From Mesorhizobium sp. M00.F.Ca.ET.216.01.1.1 (lineage in GTDB: Bacteria > Pseudomonadota > Alphaproteobacteria > Rhizobiales > Rhizobiaceae): 64,000 nucleotides of DNA. Shown here in pieces: positions 49,698 through 58,091 of the stretch; the first letter of the stretch is position 1, and each line of letters begins with the position of its first letter. The notes beneath the pieces were generated by a model, which was given only the letters and a program-made list of their open reading frames with translations, was not told the DNA's origin and did not search any database. The translations under genes were made by a program, and so were the position numbers. The stretch lies in assembly GCF_004010325.2 (NCBI RefSeq), contig NZ_SADR02000003.1, forward strand, positions 247,501 to 311,500, written 5' to 3'.

Positions 49698-50993
49698 ATG
49701 CAATCCTCCCGCGACCGCCTCGAAGCCATTCTTTCGCGTCTCGCTGGTCGTGCCGGCGATGAAAGCGTATTCGTAAAGCTCTACCCGCAAGCAGCAAGGG
49801 CCGCAGCGGATGCCGCCGATGCGCGATGCAAGGCCGGGCCGACGCTCGGGCCGCTCGACGGGGTGATTGTCTCGATCAAGGACCTGTTCGATGTCGCCGG
49901 TGAGCCGACCACCGCCGGTTCGTTGCTGCTCGCCACCACGGCGCCGGCGCTGCGGGATGCCGTCATCGTACGCCGGCTGCGGCAGGCTGGCGCGGTGATC
50001 CTCGGCAAGACCAACATGACCGAATTCGCCTTCACTGCGATCGGCGTCAATCCGCATTACGGCACGCCCGGCAATGCGACCGATGCCGGTCGCATTCCGG
50101 GCGGCTCGTCCGCAGGTGCCGGCGTTTCGGTCGCCGCAGGCACCAGCGAGATTTCGATCGGCTCCGACACCGGCGGTTCGGTGCGCATTCCGGCGTCGCT
50201 CAACGGTGTTGTCGGCTTCAAGCCGACAGCGCGTCGTGTGCCGCTCGCCGGTGCTTTTCCGCTGTCCGCCACGCTGGACTCCGTTGGTCCGCTTGCCCGA
50301 ACCGTCGCCGAATGTGCCGCGGCCGACGCGGTGATGGCGGGCGAGGAACCCGCGGCGCCGGTTCCGCTTTCGCTTGCCGCCTCACGCATCGGCATCGCAC
50401 GTGGCGCGCTCTTCGACGATACGGAAGAAGAGGTCGCAGCGGCGTTCAACCGGTGCCTTCGCAGGATAGAGCTCACAGGCGCGCGGCTCGCCGACATGTC
50501 GATCGACGACCTGCTTGCCGATATGCGCGTGGCGACCAAGCGGGCTTCGATCGCGGCGATGGAAGGTGCCGAGGTCCATGCCGACTGGCTGATGACGGGG
50601 GCGGCGACACCGGTTGATCCGAGAGTGAGCGGGCCTCTGTCGCGCGCCTCCACCGTTCCGGCCACGGTCTATATAAGGGCAGTCCGCCGCCGCGCCGCGC
50701 TCGTCGCTGCCATGGACGAGCGGCTGGCGTCGGTCGACGTGCTGGCGCTGCCGACCACGCCGATCACGGCGCCGACCATCGTGTCGATGACTAGCGACGA
50801 AGTTCTATGCGAGCGTACGGAGGGCCTGCTGCTGCGCAACACGCAGGTCGCCAACCAGTTCGATCTCTGCGCGATCTCGCTGCCTATGCCGGGAATGACG
50901 CGGCCGGCCGGGTTGATGCTGGTGGCGCGCAGTGGTCATGACCATCACCTCCTGCGCATCGCCGCCGCAATCGAGGCACTGCTCGGCGGTTGA
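49698..50993 (+). CDS. amidase signature family enzyme
   Basis: A 431-residue amidase with the Ser-cisSer-Lys triad at K61 (SIKDLFDV), S137 (GGSSAG) and S161 (SDTGGSVRIP), spaced as in the family. It hydrolyses a C-N amide bond; substrate range in this family runs from simple amides to carbamates and indoleacetamide, and is not readable here. It stands alone, divergent from the GFA gene, with no ABC or regulator partner next to it. Confidence 0.9.
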   Translation: MQSSRDRLEAILSRLAGRAGDESVFVKLYPQAARAAADAADARCKAGPTLGPLDGVIVSIKDLFDVAGEPTTAGSLLLATTAPALRDAVIVRRLRQAGAVILGKTNMTEFAFTAIGVNPHYGTPGNATDAGRIPGGSSAGAGVSVAAGTSEISIGSDTGGSVRIPASLNGVVGFKPTARRVPLAGAFPLSATLDSVGPLARTVAECAAADAVMAGEEPAAPVPLSLAASRIGIARGALFDDTEEEVAAAFNRCLRRIELTGARLADMSIDDLLADMRVATKRASIAAMEGAEVHADWLMTGAATPVDPRVSGPLSRASTVPATVYIRAVRRRAALVAAMDERLASVDVLALPTTPITAPTIVSMTSDEVLCERTEGLLLRNTQVANQFDLCAISLPMPGMTRPAGLMLVARSGHDHHLLRIAAAIEALLGG

Positions 50994-51016
50994 CAAACTG
51001 GCCGATGGCTTGAGCG

Positions 51017-51403
51017 TCAATGCGCCGAACAATGGCCGCGCTCGCCGTCCCTCGCCGCGCGTTCGATGGCGGTCGCGACCAGCCATGGCAGAGTGTGTTG
51101 CTTGCCATTGAAAGTCTGGGTTCGGTTCTCGATCGAGCCGACAACAACGACCTTGCCGGCATAAAGCTTGTCCGAGAGATCAAGCGCCTTGTCTTCCTGC
51201 GTCAGCCCCTCGATGTCGATCGACACGCCCTTGATGAGCTCGCCGGTGGCGAGGTCAAGCGCGCTGTTCGACGGACAAGGCGCCGTCACGCAGCGCAGGC
51301 CGTTGTCGCAGAACACGTAGCTGTCCTGTCCGCCGGCGAGGGCCTGCGCCGCTACGGTGCAGACGCTGATGGCAAGGAGGATTTTTGCGGCCGTGTTGGA
51401 CAT
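51017..51403 (-). CDS. secreted protein of unknown function
   Basis: A 128-residue protein with a clear signal peptide (KILLAISVCTVAAQALAGG). The mature part has three cysteines near its start, in YVFCDNGLRCVTAPCPS, then a lysine- and aspartate-rich body and the end RAARDGERGHCSAH. It is expected in the periplasm. No family was recognised. It is convergent with the amidase gene. Confidence 0.7.
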   Translation of the reverse strand: MSNTAAKILLAISVCTVAAQALAGGQDSYVFCDNGLRCVTAPCPSNSALDLATGELIKGVSIDIEGLTQEDKALDLSDKLYAGKVVVVGSIENRTQTFNGKQHTLPWLVATAIERAARDGERGHCSAH

Positions 51404-51444
51404 CGCCGCAAGGTTGCCGGCGAATTCGGGAAAATTGAGGCGCT

Positions 51445-52425
51445 TCAGGCGTCGGCCGGAAATCGCCGCCGGTAGAGCTCGACCACTTCGGGATTGCGCA
51501 GGTTGATCGGCAGCTTGTTGGCCAGCACCAGCAAGGCTTCGCCCGCCGCGCCAACGCCCATGCGCATCATCGATTCTTCAGTGATGCCGGCCATATGCGG
51601 AGTGATGATGACGTTGTCGAAGCCGAAATACGGATGATTGGGCGGCAGCGGCTGCGTCGAAAAGACATCGAGCGCGGCACCGCCGATGCGGTTCTTCTGC
51701 AAGGCCTCGATCAGCGCGTCGTCGTCGACCACCGGCCCGCGCGAGACGTTGATCAGCAGCGCGTGCGGCTTCATGCGGGCGATGCGTTCGCGGCTGATCA
51801 GGCCACGCGTCTCCGGCGTCAGCGGACAGCACAGCACGAGGATGTCGCTCTGTTCGACCAGTGCGTCGATCGACAGGAAGCCGACCGTATCGAGCGCAGG
51901 CCTCATGCTGCGCGTCGTCGCCACAACGTTGAGGTCGAAGCCACGTGCGGCGATATGGCCGACCGCCTGGCCGACCGCGCCGAGGCCGACAATGCCGATC
52001 GTCTTGCCGGCGAGCTCGCTGGCAAAATTGGCGTGGTCGCGGCCGGTGAGCCAGCCCTTTGCCCTCAGGTCGCGGTCGACCATGCGGAAGCGCCGGGAGA
52101 GCGCAAGTGCTGCGAACATGACGTGCTCGGCGACCGACCGCGCATTGACCGCCGGCACGTTCGCCACCAGCACGCCGGCCGCGGTGGCCGCTTCCATCGG
52201 GATCATGTCGAGGCCGGCGCCATGGCGGATCGCTGCCCTGAGCTTCCTGGCGCCCTCGAAGAGTGCGGGCGACAGCGGAGCGCGGACAATGACGATGTCG
52301 GCGTTTTCAGCCTCGGCGGCCAGCGCGCGGGCATCGAGGGCGGAGGCGATGACGAGCTCGCCGGCACCGGCCAGCATGGCCTTGGCGCGCGGATGCAGCG
52401 TGTGCGTCGACAGGATTTTGGACAT
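51445..52425 (-). CDS. D-isomer-specific 2-hydroxyacid dehydrogenase
   Basis: A 326-residue NAD(P)-dependent dehydrogenase. The nucleotide motif is GLGAVG (147-152), and catalytic R229 (VSRGPVVD) and H277 (ITPHMAG) are present. The usual catalytic Glu of the DVFxxEP motif is Gln258 here (DVFSTQP), a variant that may alter rate or substrate. It follows the FCD regulator gene by eight bases, so it belongs to the minus-strand sugar operon. It may reduce or oxidise a 2-keto or 2-hydroxy acid formed in the pathway. Confidence 0.9.
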   Translation of the reverse strand: MSKILSTHTLHPRAKAMLAGAGELVIASALDARALAAEAENADIVIVRAPLSPALFEGARKLRAAIRHGAGLDMIPMEAATAAGVLVANVPAVNARSVAEHVMFAALALSRRFRMVDRDLRAKGWLTGRDHANFASELAGKTIGIVGLGAVGQAVGHIAARGFDLNVVATTRSMRPALDTVGFLSIDALVEQSDILVLCCPLTPETRGLISRERIARMKPHALLINVSRGPVVDDDALIEALQKNRIGGAALDVFSTQPLPPNHPYFGFDNVIITPHMAGITEESMMRMGVGAAGEALLVLANKLPINLRNPEVVELYRRRFPADA

Positions 52426-52433
52426 GTCAGACT

Positions 52434-53153
52434 TCAGGCCTTTTCGAGCGCCGGGCTTTCAGGTTCTTCTGCCCGACGGCCCTCGATCAGGCCCTTCCAG
52501 TAGCTTTCGGCACCCTGCAGATGCGCGCTCATCAGCGCCTGGGCGAGGTTGCCGTCGCGGCGCAGCAGCGCCTCGTAGATCTGGATGTGCTCGGCATGCG
52601 AGCGCACGCTGCGCTCGGGGTCGTTGAAATAGATCGGCAGGCGTTGCTCGCCCATCATGTAGTAGACGCTGCAGACATTGTGGAAGACGCGGTTCTTGGT
52701 CGCCCGCACGATCTCGAGGTGAAATTCGCGGTCTTCCTTGGCGAGGCCTTCGCCGGCTGCGATACGCTCCTCCGAGGCTTTCAGGATCTCGCGCAGCCGC
52801 TCGAAATTCTCCTCGGTGGCGCGCGAGCAGGCAAGTTCGGCGGCCTTGATCTCGTGGATCTTGCGCAGTTCGACCGTTTCGTAGATCTGGATCGGATCGA
52901 GCGGCAGTCCGGCGCGTGCGAACAGCGCCATCGCCTCGACGCTGGCCTGCTTGGTGTCGATGTAGATGCCAGATTTCGCCCGCCGCTCGACGATGCGCAT
53001 GGCTTCGAGAATGGCCAGCGCCTCGCGGATCTGGCCGCGGCTGACGCCGAAATGCTCCGCCAGCTCGCGCTCAGACGGCGTACGGCCCGTCTCCTTGTCC
53101 GAGTGGGAAAAGAGATAGGCTGCGAGTTTCGCGAGAAGGTTCTTTTCTTTCAT
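52434..53153 (-). CDS. GntR family regulator, FCD (FadR-like) subfamily
   Basis: A 239-residue regulator with a winged helix (about 3-68; TPSERELAEHFGVSRGQIREA and AILEAMRIVERR) and an FCD domain (about 85-215) whose metal ligands fall in EDREFHLEIV, SHAEHIQIY and MSAHLQGA. It is co-transcribed with the enolase-superfamily and dehydrogenase genes. TGGTNNNACCA sites, the known operator form for this subfamily, lie upstream of its own operon, the divergent operon and the carbohydrate ABC operon, so it is the best candidate to control all three. Confidence 0.9.
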   Translation of the reverse strand: MKEKNLLAKLAAYLFSHSDKETGRTPSERELAEHFGVSRGQIREALAILEAMRIVERRAKSGIYIDTKQASVEAMALFARAGLPLDPIQIYETVELRKIHEIKAAELACSRATEENFERLREILKASEERIAAGEGLAKEDREFHLEIVRATKNRVFHNVCSVYYMMGEQRLPIYFNDPERSVRSHAEHIQIYEALLRRDGNLAQALMSAHLQGAESYWKGLIEGRRAEEPESPALEKA

Positions 53154-53155
53154 CG

Positions 53156-54331
53156 TCAGCTGCGGTGCGCGTGCGCCTCCAGGAATCGCTCCGAAATGGT
53201 GAAACCCAGCCCGGGCTTTTCGGGGATCGCTATCATACCGTCCTTTGCTTCGACAGTCTCTTCGATAAGATCGTGGATCATCGGGTTGGCGCCGAGCGAA
53301 TATTCGACGGTGAAGCTTGCCGGCGAAGCAGCGCAGACATGCAGCCCGGCAAAGAAGCAAGGCGCCCCGGCCCACAGATGCGGCGCGAAGCGCAAATTGA
53401 AGGCGCTGGCGATGATGCCGATCTTCATCGCCTCGCTGATACCGCCGCAAAAGGCCAGATCGGGCTGGAAGATGTCGGCGGACTTCAGCACGGCGAGGTC
53501 GCGGAAGGCATAGCGCGTCGCCTCACTTTCGCCGGTGGCGATCGGAATCGAGCCGCAGGCGCGCACTTCGGCCATGCCTGGCTTGTCGTCGGCGATGACC
53601 GGCTCCTCGAACCAGGCAAGGTCGAGATCGCCGGTGAGATGGATGAAGCGCTTGGCTTCCGCCACCGTATAGGTGCCGTGCGCGTCGACCATCAGGTCGA
53701 CATCAGGACCGAGCGCCTGTCTCGCGGCGCGGACGCGGGCGGCGGAAATATGCGGAGCGCCATCCATGGCGCCAACCCGCATCTTCAGCGCCTTGAAGCC
53801 GCCCTTGATAATGTAGGATTTCAGTTGCTCGCCGATGGCGTCGGAGGACGCCCAGCCACCGGAGGCGTAGGCCTGCATGCGATCGAGCTTGCGGCCGCCG
53901 AGCAGCCGCCAGACCGGCTGCCCAAGCGATTTGCCCAGAATGTCCCACAGCGCGATGTCGACGGCGCTGATCGCGGCTATGCTTATGCCGCGCCGTGCCA
54001 GTTGCGGCATGGCATGGCCGGCACGCGCGGCGCTGTCGTGACGCACGCCGTTGTAGAGCATCTCCCAGATGACGCCGATGTCGGCTGGGTCGCGGCCGAT
54101 CAACTGCGGGCCGACCTCGTGGTTCAGCATATGGACGAGGGCGCCGTAGCTGCCGGCACTGCCGGCGGCATTCTTGCCTTCGCCCCAGCCGACCAGCCCG
54201 TCATCGGTTTCGATGCGCAGGATGGCGGCGTCAAAGGTCGTCGCCAGACCGAAGTCGCTGCGGTGCTGCCGCGCCGCTTCGATCGGTATGCGGACCCACC
54301 AGGCTTGGACCGTCTTGATGCGCATGTTCAT
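53156..54331 (-). CDS. mandelate racemase/muconate lactonizing enzyme family protein
   Basis: A 391-residue enolase-superfamily enzyme that abstracts a proton alpha to a carboxylate; most such enzymes dehydrate sugar acids. The metal ligands are D216 (VDAH), E242 (FEEP) and E268 (TGES). The base candidates are K183 in K-M-R (an Arg stands where KxK members have the second Lys) and the D291/H318 dyad (QPDLAF, APHLWAG), the mandelate-racemase pattern. It is next to a sugar isomerase gene, which fits a sugar-acid dehydratase, but the substrate is unknown. Confidence 0.9.
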   Translation of the reverse strand: MNMRIKTVQAWWVRIPIEAARQHRSDFGLATTFDAAILRIETDDGLVGWGEGKNAAGSAGSYGALVHMLNHEVGPQLIGRDPADIGVIWEMLYNGVRHDSAARAGHAMPQLARRGISIAAISAVDIALWDILGKSLGQPVWRLLGGRKLDRMQAYASGGWASSDAIGEQLKSYIIKGGFKALKMRVGAMDGAPHISAARVRAARQALGPDVDLMVDAHGTYTVAEAKRFIHLTGDLDLAWFEEPVIADDKPGMAEVRACGSIPIATGESEATRYAFRDLAVLKSADIFQPDLAFCGGISEAMKIGIIASAFNLRFAPHLWAGAPCFFAGLHVCAASPASFTVEYSLGANPMIHDLIEETVEAKDGMIAIPEKPGLGFTISERFLEAHAHRS

Positions 54332-54380
54332 CCTCGGCCCTCCGCCGTCAGGGCGGAAAGGCTCATTCCCAAACAGTCGA

Positions 54381-55268
54381 CTACTTGATCAGCGGCAGCA
54401 GCGTTTCGGCGTTGATGCGCATCTGGTCGGTGTAGAACTTCTCCGTAAGCACGCTGGAACCATGGTCCTGAATGAATTTGAGCTGCTCCGGCGAGATGTC
54501 GACCGGATTGCGCTCGACCATGTCGGGATAGGGAGCGGCCGGCGTGCGATCGACAGGCGCGACGAACTCGTTGGTCAGCGCACCGTCGTAGCCGATCTCC
54601 TTCAGCGTGCCGACGATCCTCGGCCAGTCGATCTGCCCCAACCCTGCGGCGAAGCGGTTGTTCTCAGCGACGTGGAAGTCGAACAGGCGCTTTCCGACCT
54701 GCCGAATGGCGTCGTAGACATTAAATTCTTCCATGTGGATGTGGTATGCGTCGAGGCAGACGCCGCATTCGGGGCTGACCGCGTCGGCCAGCGCCAGCGC
54801 CTGGGCGCCGCGGTTGAACAGATAGGTCTCGAAGCGGTTGAGCGGTTCGATCGCGATCTTGACGCCGACTTTCTTGGCATGGGTGAAGCATTCCCTGGTG
54901 GCGTCGACCACCCATTTCCACTCTTCTTCCTCGGTGCCGTCAGGCACTACCTTGCCGACGGTGGCGGGAACGAGCGTGATGATCTCGCCGTCAAGTTCGC
55001 TCACCATGGTCAGCACGTCCTTGACGTACTGCACCGAGCGCTCGCGCTGGCCCTGGTCCTTGGCGGCAAGGTTGCGCTCGCCCAGCATCAGCGTCACCGC
55101 TCCCCAGCAGCGGATGCCGTGCTCCTTCAAGAGCGCGCGCGTTTCCGTGGTCTTGTATTGTTCGGGCTCGCCCGAAATCTCGATCGACTCATAGCCGAAT
55201 TTCTTGATGCGCTTGAGCGTCGTCTCCAAGGGCTCCGCCCGCATCCAGTTGTGCGTCGAAAGATGCAT
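54381..55268 (-). CDS. sugar phosphate isomerase/epimerase family TIM barrel
   Basis: A 295-residue xylose-isomerase-like barrel similar to D-tagatose/D-psicose 3-epimerases. Likely metal ligands are the Glu of IAIEPLNRFE (about 141), Asp and His of CLDAYHIHME (about 173-182), His of FDFHVAENNR and Glu of LTNEFVAP. It is the first gene of the minus-strand operon, 103 bases from an FCD operator. A 3-epimerase or ketose isomerase role is plausible from family; the sugar is unknown. Confidence 0.88.
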   Translation of the reverse strand: MHLSTHNWMRAEPLETTLKRIKKFGYESIEISGEPEQYKTTETRALLKEHGIRCWGAVTLMLGERNLAAKDQGQRERSVQYVKDVLTMVSELDGEIITLVPATVGKVVPDGTEEEEWKWVVDATRECFTHAKKVGVKIAIEPLNRFETYLFNRGAQALALADAVSPECGVCLDAYHIHMEEFNVYDAIRQVGKRLFDFHVAENNRFAAGLGQIDWPRIVGTLKEIGYDGALTNEFVAPVDRTPAAPYPDMVERNPVDISPEQLKFIQDHGSSVLTEKFYTDQMRINAETLLPLIK

Positions 55269-55369
55269 GGTCTGTCCTTCCCAGAATTCGCCTGTAACAG
55301 TTCGCCGCGACGCACTTCATCGGAGCGCCGCATGATTCCTCCCCAAGGCGCTCCAGCGTTTTCGTAAAC

Positions 55370-55380
55370 TGGTTCGACCA
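55370..55380. promoter_or_regulatory. FCD-GntR-type operator upstream of the minus-strand sugar operon
   Basis: TGGTTCGACCA, the same core as at 40868-40878, in the context AACTGGTTCGACCAATT. It lies 102 bases before the isomerase start at 55268. The 390-bp gap 55269-55658 between the divergent operons contains this site and a second one at 55550 and no gene. Confidence 0.62.
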
Positions 55381-55549
55381 ATTGGGCCTGATGGGAGGTC
55401 TACAGCAAATTAGCCTGAACGGCAAGAAGCGCTGCCGCGCAGCCCAGATTCCTGTTTAGCGTTTTGATTATATTATGATATATGGCGTAACTCGGTATGG
55501 CTTCAACGCTCCGATTGTGACTCAAATGGCTTGACCCGATTTCGGTATT

Positions 55550-55560
55550 TGGTAATACCA
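55550..55560. promoter_or_regulatory. FCD-GntR-type operator upstream of the plus-strand sugar operon
   Basis: TGGTAATACCA, identical to 41044-41054. A possible -35 TTGACC lies at 55531-55536, so the operator covers the expected -10 position. It is about 100 bases before the isomerase start at 55659. Confidence 0.62.
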
Positions 55561-55658
55561 GAATAGCGGTGGTAACGCACTGTGCGAAAAGACCAAAGAG
55601 GCTGGCCCTGTCTTCAATCGGCGCTATGCTTGGTCGTGGAAAATCAGGGAGGATGCCG

Positions 55659-56714
55659 ATGCCGACGACGATGAAGGGTCCCGGTCTGTTTCTGGCGCAG
55701 TTCGCGGGCGACGCGGCGCCGTTCAATTCGCTGGCCTCGATCACCAAGTGGGCGGCCGGGTTGGGCTACAAGGGCGTGCAGATCCCGAGTTGGGACAGTC
55801 GACTGTTCGACCTAGAGAAAGCTGCGTCTTCCACAGCCTATTGCGACGAGGTGAAAGGCATTTGCACTGATGCCGGCGTCGAGATCACCGAGCTGTCGAC
55901 GCATCTGCAAGGGCAATTGGTGGCGGTGCATCCGGCCTACGATGCGCAGTTCGACGGCTTTGCGCCGCCCGCGGTGCACAACAATCCGAAGGCCAGGCAG
56001 CAATGGGCGGTCGAGCAGATGAAGGCCGGCGCCAAGGCCTCGAACAATCTCGGGCTCAAGGCATCGGTGTCATTTTGCGGAGCGTTAGCCTTCCCTTACC
56101 TTTACCCGTGGCCGCAGCGGCCGGCGGGATTGATCGAGGAAGCGTTTTCCGAGCTCGGCAAGCGCTGGAAGCCGATCCTCGACGTCTATGACGAGAATGG
56201 CGTCGACGTCGGCTACGAGATCCATCCCGGCGAGGACGTGTTCGACGGCGCTACCTTCGAAATGTTCCTGGACGCAGTGGGCGGCCACAGGCGCTGCAAC
56301 ATCAATTACGACCCGTCGCACTTCCTGTTGCAGCAGCTCGACTATCTCGAATTCATCGACATCTACCACGAGCGGATCAAGGCGTTCCACGTCAAGGATG
56401 CCGAGTTCAATCCGACCGGCAGACAAGGCGTCTATTCCGGCTACCAGAGCTGGACCAACCGGGCCGGACGGTTCCGTTCGCTCGGCGACGGGCAAGTGGA
56501 TTTCGGCGGCATCTTCTCCAAGCTGACCCAATATGACTACGATTCATGGGCGGTGCTGGAATGGGAATGCTGCCTGAAGCATCCGGAAGACGGTGCGGCT
56601 GAAGGCGCTCCCTTTATCCAGCATCACATCATCAGAGTGACGGAAAAGGCTTTCGACGATTTTGCCGGCGGCGCGACCGACAAGAAGGTGCTGCGGCGCA
56701 TGATGGGGATCTAG
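55659..56714 (+). CDS. sugar phosphate isomerase/epimerase family TIM barrel
   Basis: A 351-residue xylose-isomerase-like protein. Metal-ligand segments are YEIHPGED (Glu), NYDPSHFLLQ (Asp, His), KAFHVKDAEF (His) and VLEWECC (Glu). This longer branch is often found beside Gfo/Idh/MocA genes, as here, and some relatives act on 3-keto-glycosides. ATG at 55659 is preferred to 55653 because CAGGGAGG then has proper spacing. It is the first gene of a three-gene operon under the 55550 operator. Confidence 0.88.
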   Translation: MPTTMKGPGLFLAQFAGDAAPFNSLASITKWAAGLGYKGVQIPSWDSRLFDLEKAASSTAYCDEVKGICTDAGVEITELSTHLQGQLVAVHPAYDAQFDGFAPPAVHNNPKARQQWAVEQMKAGAKASNNLGLKASVSFCGALAFPYLYPWPQRPAGLIEEAFSELGKRWKPILDVYDENGVDVGYEIHPGEDVFDGATFEMFLDAVGGHRRCNINYDPSHFLLQQLDYLEFIDIYHERIKAFHVKDAEFNPTGRQGVYSGYQSWTNRAGRFRSLGDGQVDFGGIFSKLTQYDYDSWAVLEWECCLKHPEDGAAEGAPFIQHHIIRVTEKAFDDFAGGATDKKVLRRMMGI

Positions 56715-56719
56715 CACCG

Positions 56720-56846
56720 CTTTCCCTCCCCTTGAGGGAAGGGTGGCCCGAAGGGCCGGTGGGGTCGGTTCATGCCGAGCTCTATCTCCGCAACCCCACC
56801 CGGATCCGCTCCGCGGATCGACCCTCCCCTCAAGGGGGAGGGAAAT
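56720..56846. repeat. REP-like palindromic element
   Basis: TTTCCCTCCCCTTGAGGG (56721-56738) is repeated inverted at 56828-56845 with one extra G, and an inner GGTGGGGT/ACCCCACC pair lies between. The whole can fold as a long, interrupted hairpin between the isomerase and Gfo/Idh genes. Elements of this look are common in rhizobial intergenic regions. Confidence 0.8.
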
Positions 56847-56869
56847 CTCAGCTAACGAGGGAGAAAAGC

Positions 56870-58057
56870 ATGGTCGGCGCATCAAAGTCGGAAACGGGAG
56901 GCGGCCCGATCCGCTATGGCATGGTCGGCGGCGGGCAAGGCGCCTTCATCGGTGCGGTGCACCGGATCGCGGCACGCATGGACAACGAGTTCGTGCTGGT
57001 CGCCGGCGCATTGTCCTCGGATCCGGCGCGTGCAACAGCCTCGGCCGCCGAGCTTGGGCTCGATCCAGCGCGCAGCTACGGCTCCTTTGCCGAGATGGCC
57101 AAGGCGGAGGCCAAGCGGCCGGACGGCATCGAGGCGGTGGCCATCGTCACACCCAACAATGTGCACGTGCCGGCGGCGAAGGCTTTCCTCGAAGCCGGCA
57201 TCCACGTCATCTGCGACAAGCCGCTGGCGACAACGCTGGCCGAGGCGAAGAGACTGGCGGCACTGGTCGAAAAGACCGGCAAGGTGTTCGTGCTCACCCA
57301 CAACTACACCGCCTATCCGATGGTGCGGCAGGCGCGCGAGATGGTGGCAAAGGGGCAACTCGGCGACATCCGCATCGTGCAGTCGGAATATCCGCAGGAC
57401 TGGCTGACCGAAGACCTTGCCGCCACCGGCCAGAAGCAGGCGGCCTGGCGCTCCGACCCCAAGCAGGCCGGCGCCGGCGGTGCGCTGGGCGACATCGGCA
57501 CGCATGCCTACAATCTCGCCCGTTTCGTCTCCGGGCTGGAACTCGATTCGCTGTCGGCCGATCTCGACGCGTTCGTGCCGGGGCGGCAGCTCGACGACAA
57601 TGTCAACGTGCTGCTACGCTTCAAGACGGCCGGCAAGTCGCATCCGGCCAAAGGCATGATCTGGGCAAGCCAGGTGGCGCCCGGCCACGAAAACGGGCTC
57701 AAGCTGCGCATCTACGGCTCGAAGGGCGGGCTTGAATGGGTGCAGGCCGACCCGAACTATCTCTGGTACACGCCATTCGGCCAGCCGAAGCAGTTGATCA
57801 CCCGAAATGGCGCCGGCGCGCTGCCGGTCGCGGGACGTGTCAGCCGCGTGCCATCGGGCCATCCGGAAGGTTATCTCGAAGGCTTTGCCAACATCTACCA
57901 GGAAGCGGCGCGCGCCATCCGCGCGGCGCGCCGGAAAGGCGGCAAGCCGGCTAAGGATGTGGTCTTCCCGACCGTGCAGGACGGCGTCGAAGGCATGGCC
58001 TTCATTGAGGCCTGTGTGAAATCGTCGAAGAAGAACGGGGCCTGGACGAAGCTCTGA
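56870..58057 (+). CDS. Gfo/Idh/MocA family oxidoreductase
   Basis: A 395-residue NAD(P)-dependent sugar oxidoreductase. The Rossmann motif is YGMVGGGQGAFIG (about 16-28), the catalytic Lys is in CDKPLA (about 110-115), and the conserved Asp and His are in DIGTHAYN (about 208-215). The opening and the GGGQGAFIGAVHR block are typical of the group paired with xylose-isomerase-like proteins. ATG at 56870 follows CGAGGGAG. It probably oxidises a sugar hydroxyl, commonly at C3, before or after the isomerase step. Confidence 0.9.
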   Translation: MVGASKSETGGGPIRYGMVGGGQGAFIGAVHRIAARMDNEFVLVAGALSSDPARATASAAELGLDPARSYGSFAEMAKAEAKRPDGIEAVAIVTPNNVHVPAAKAFLEAGIHVICDKPLATTLAEAKRLAALVEKTGKVFVLTHNYTAYPMVRQAREMVAKGQLGDIRIVQSEYPQDWLTEDLAATGQKQAAWRSDPKQAGAGGALGDIGTHAYNLARFVSGLELDSLSADLDAFVPGRQLDDNVNVLLRFKTAGKSHPAKGMIWASQVAPGHENGLKLRIYGSKGGLEWVQADPNYLWYTPFGQPKQLITRNGAGALPVAGRVSRVPSGHPEGYLEGFANIYQEAARAIRAARRKGGKPAKDVVFPTVQDGVEGMAFIEACVKSSKKNGAWTKL

Positions 58058-58091
58058 CAAAAACGCCGGGGAACTGGCGGGGGAGGTGTCG

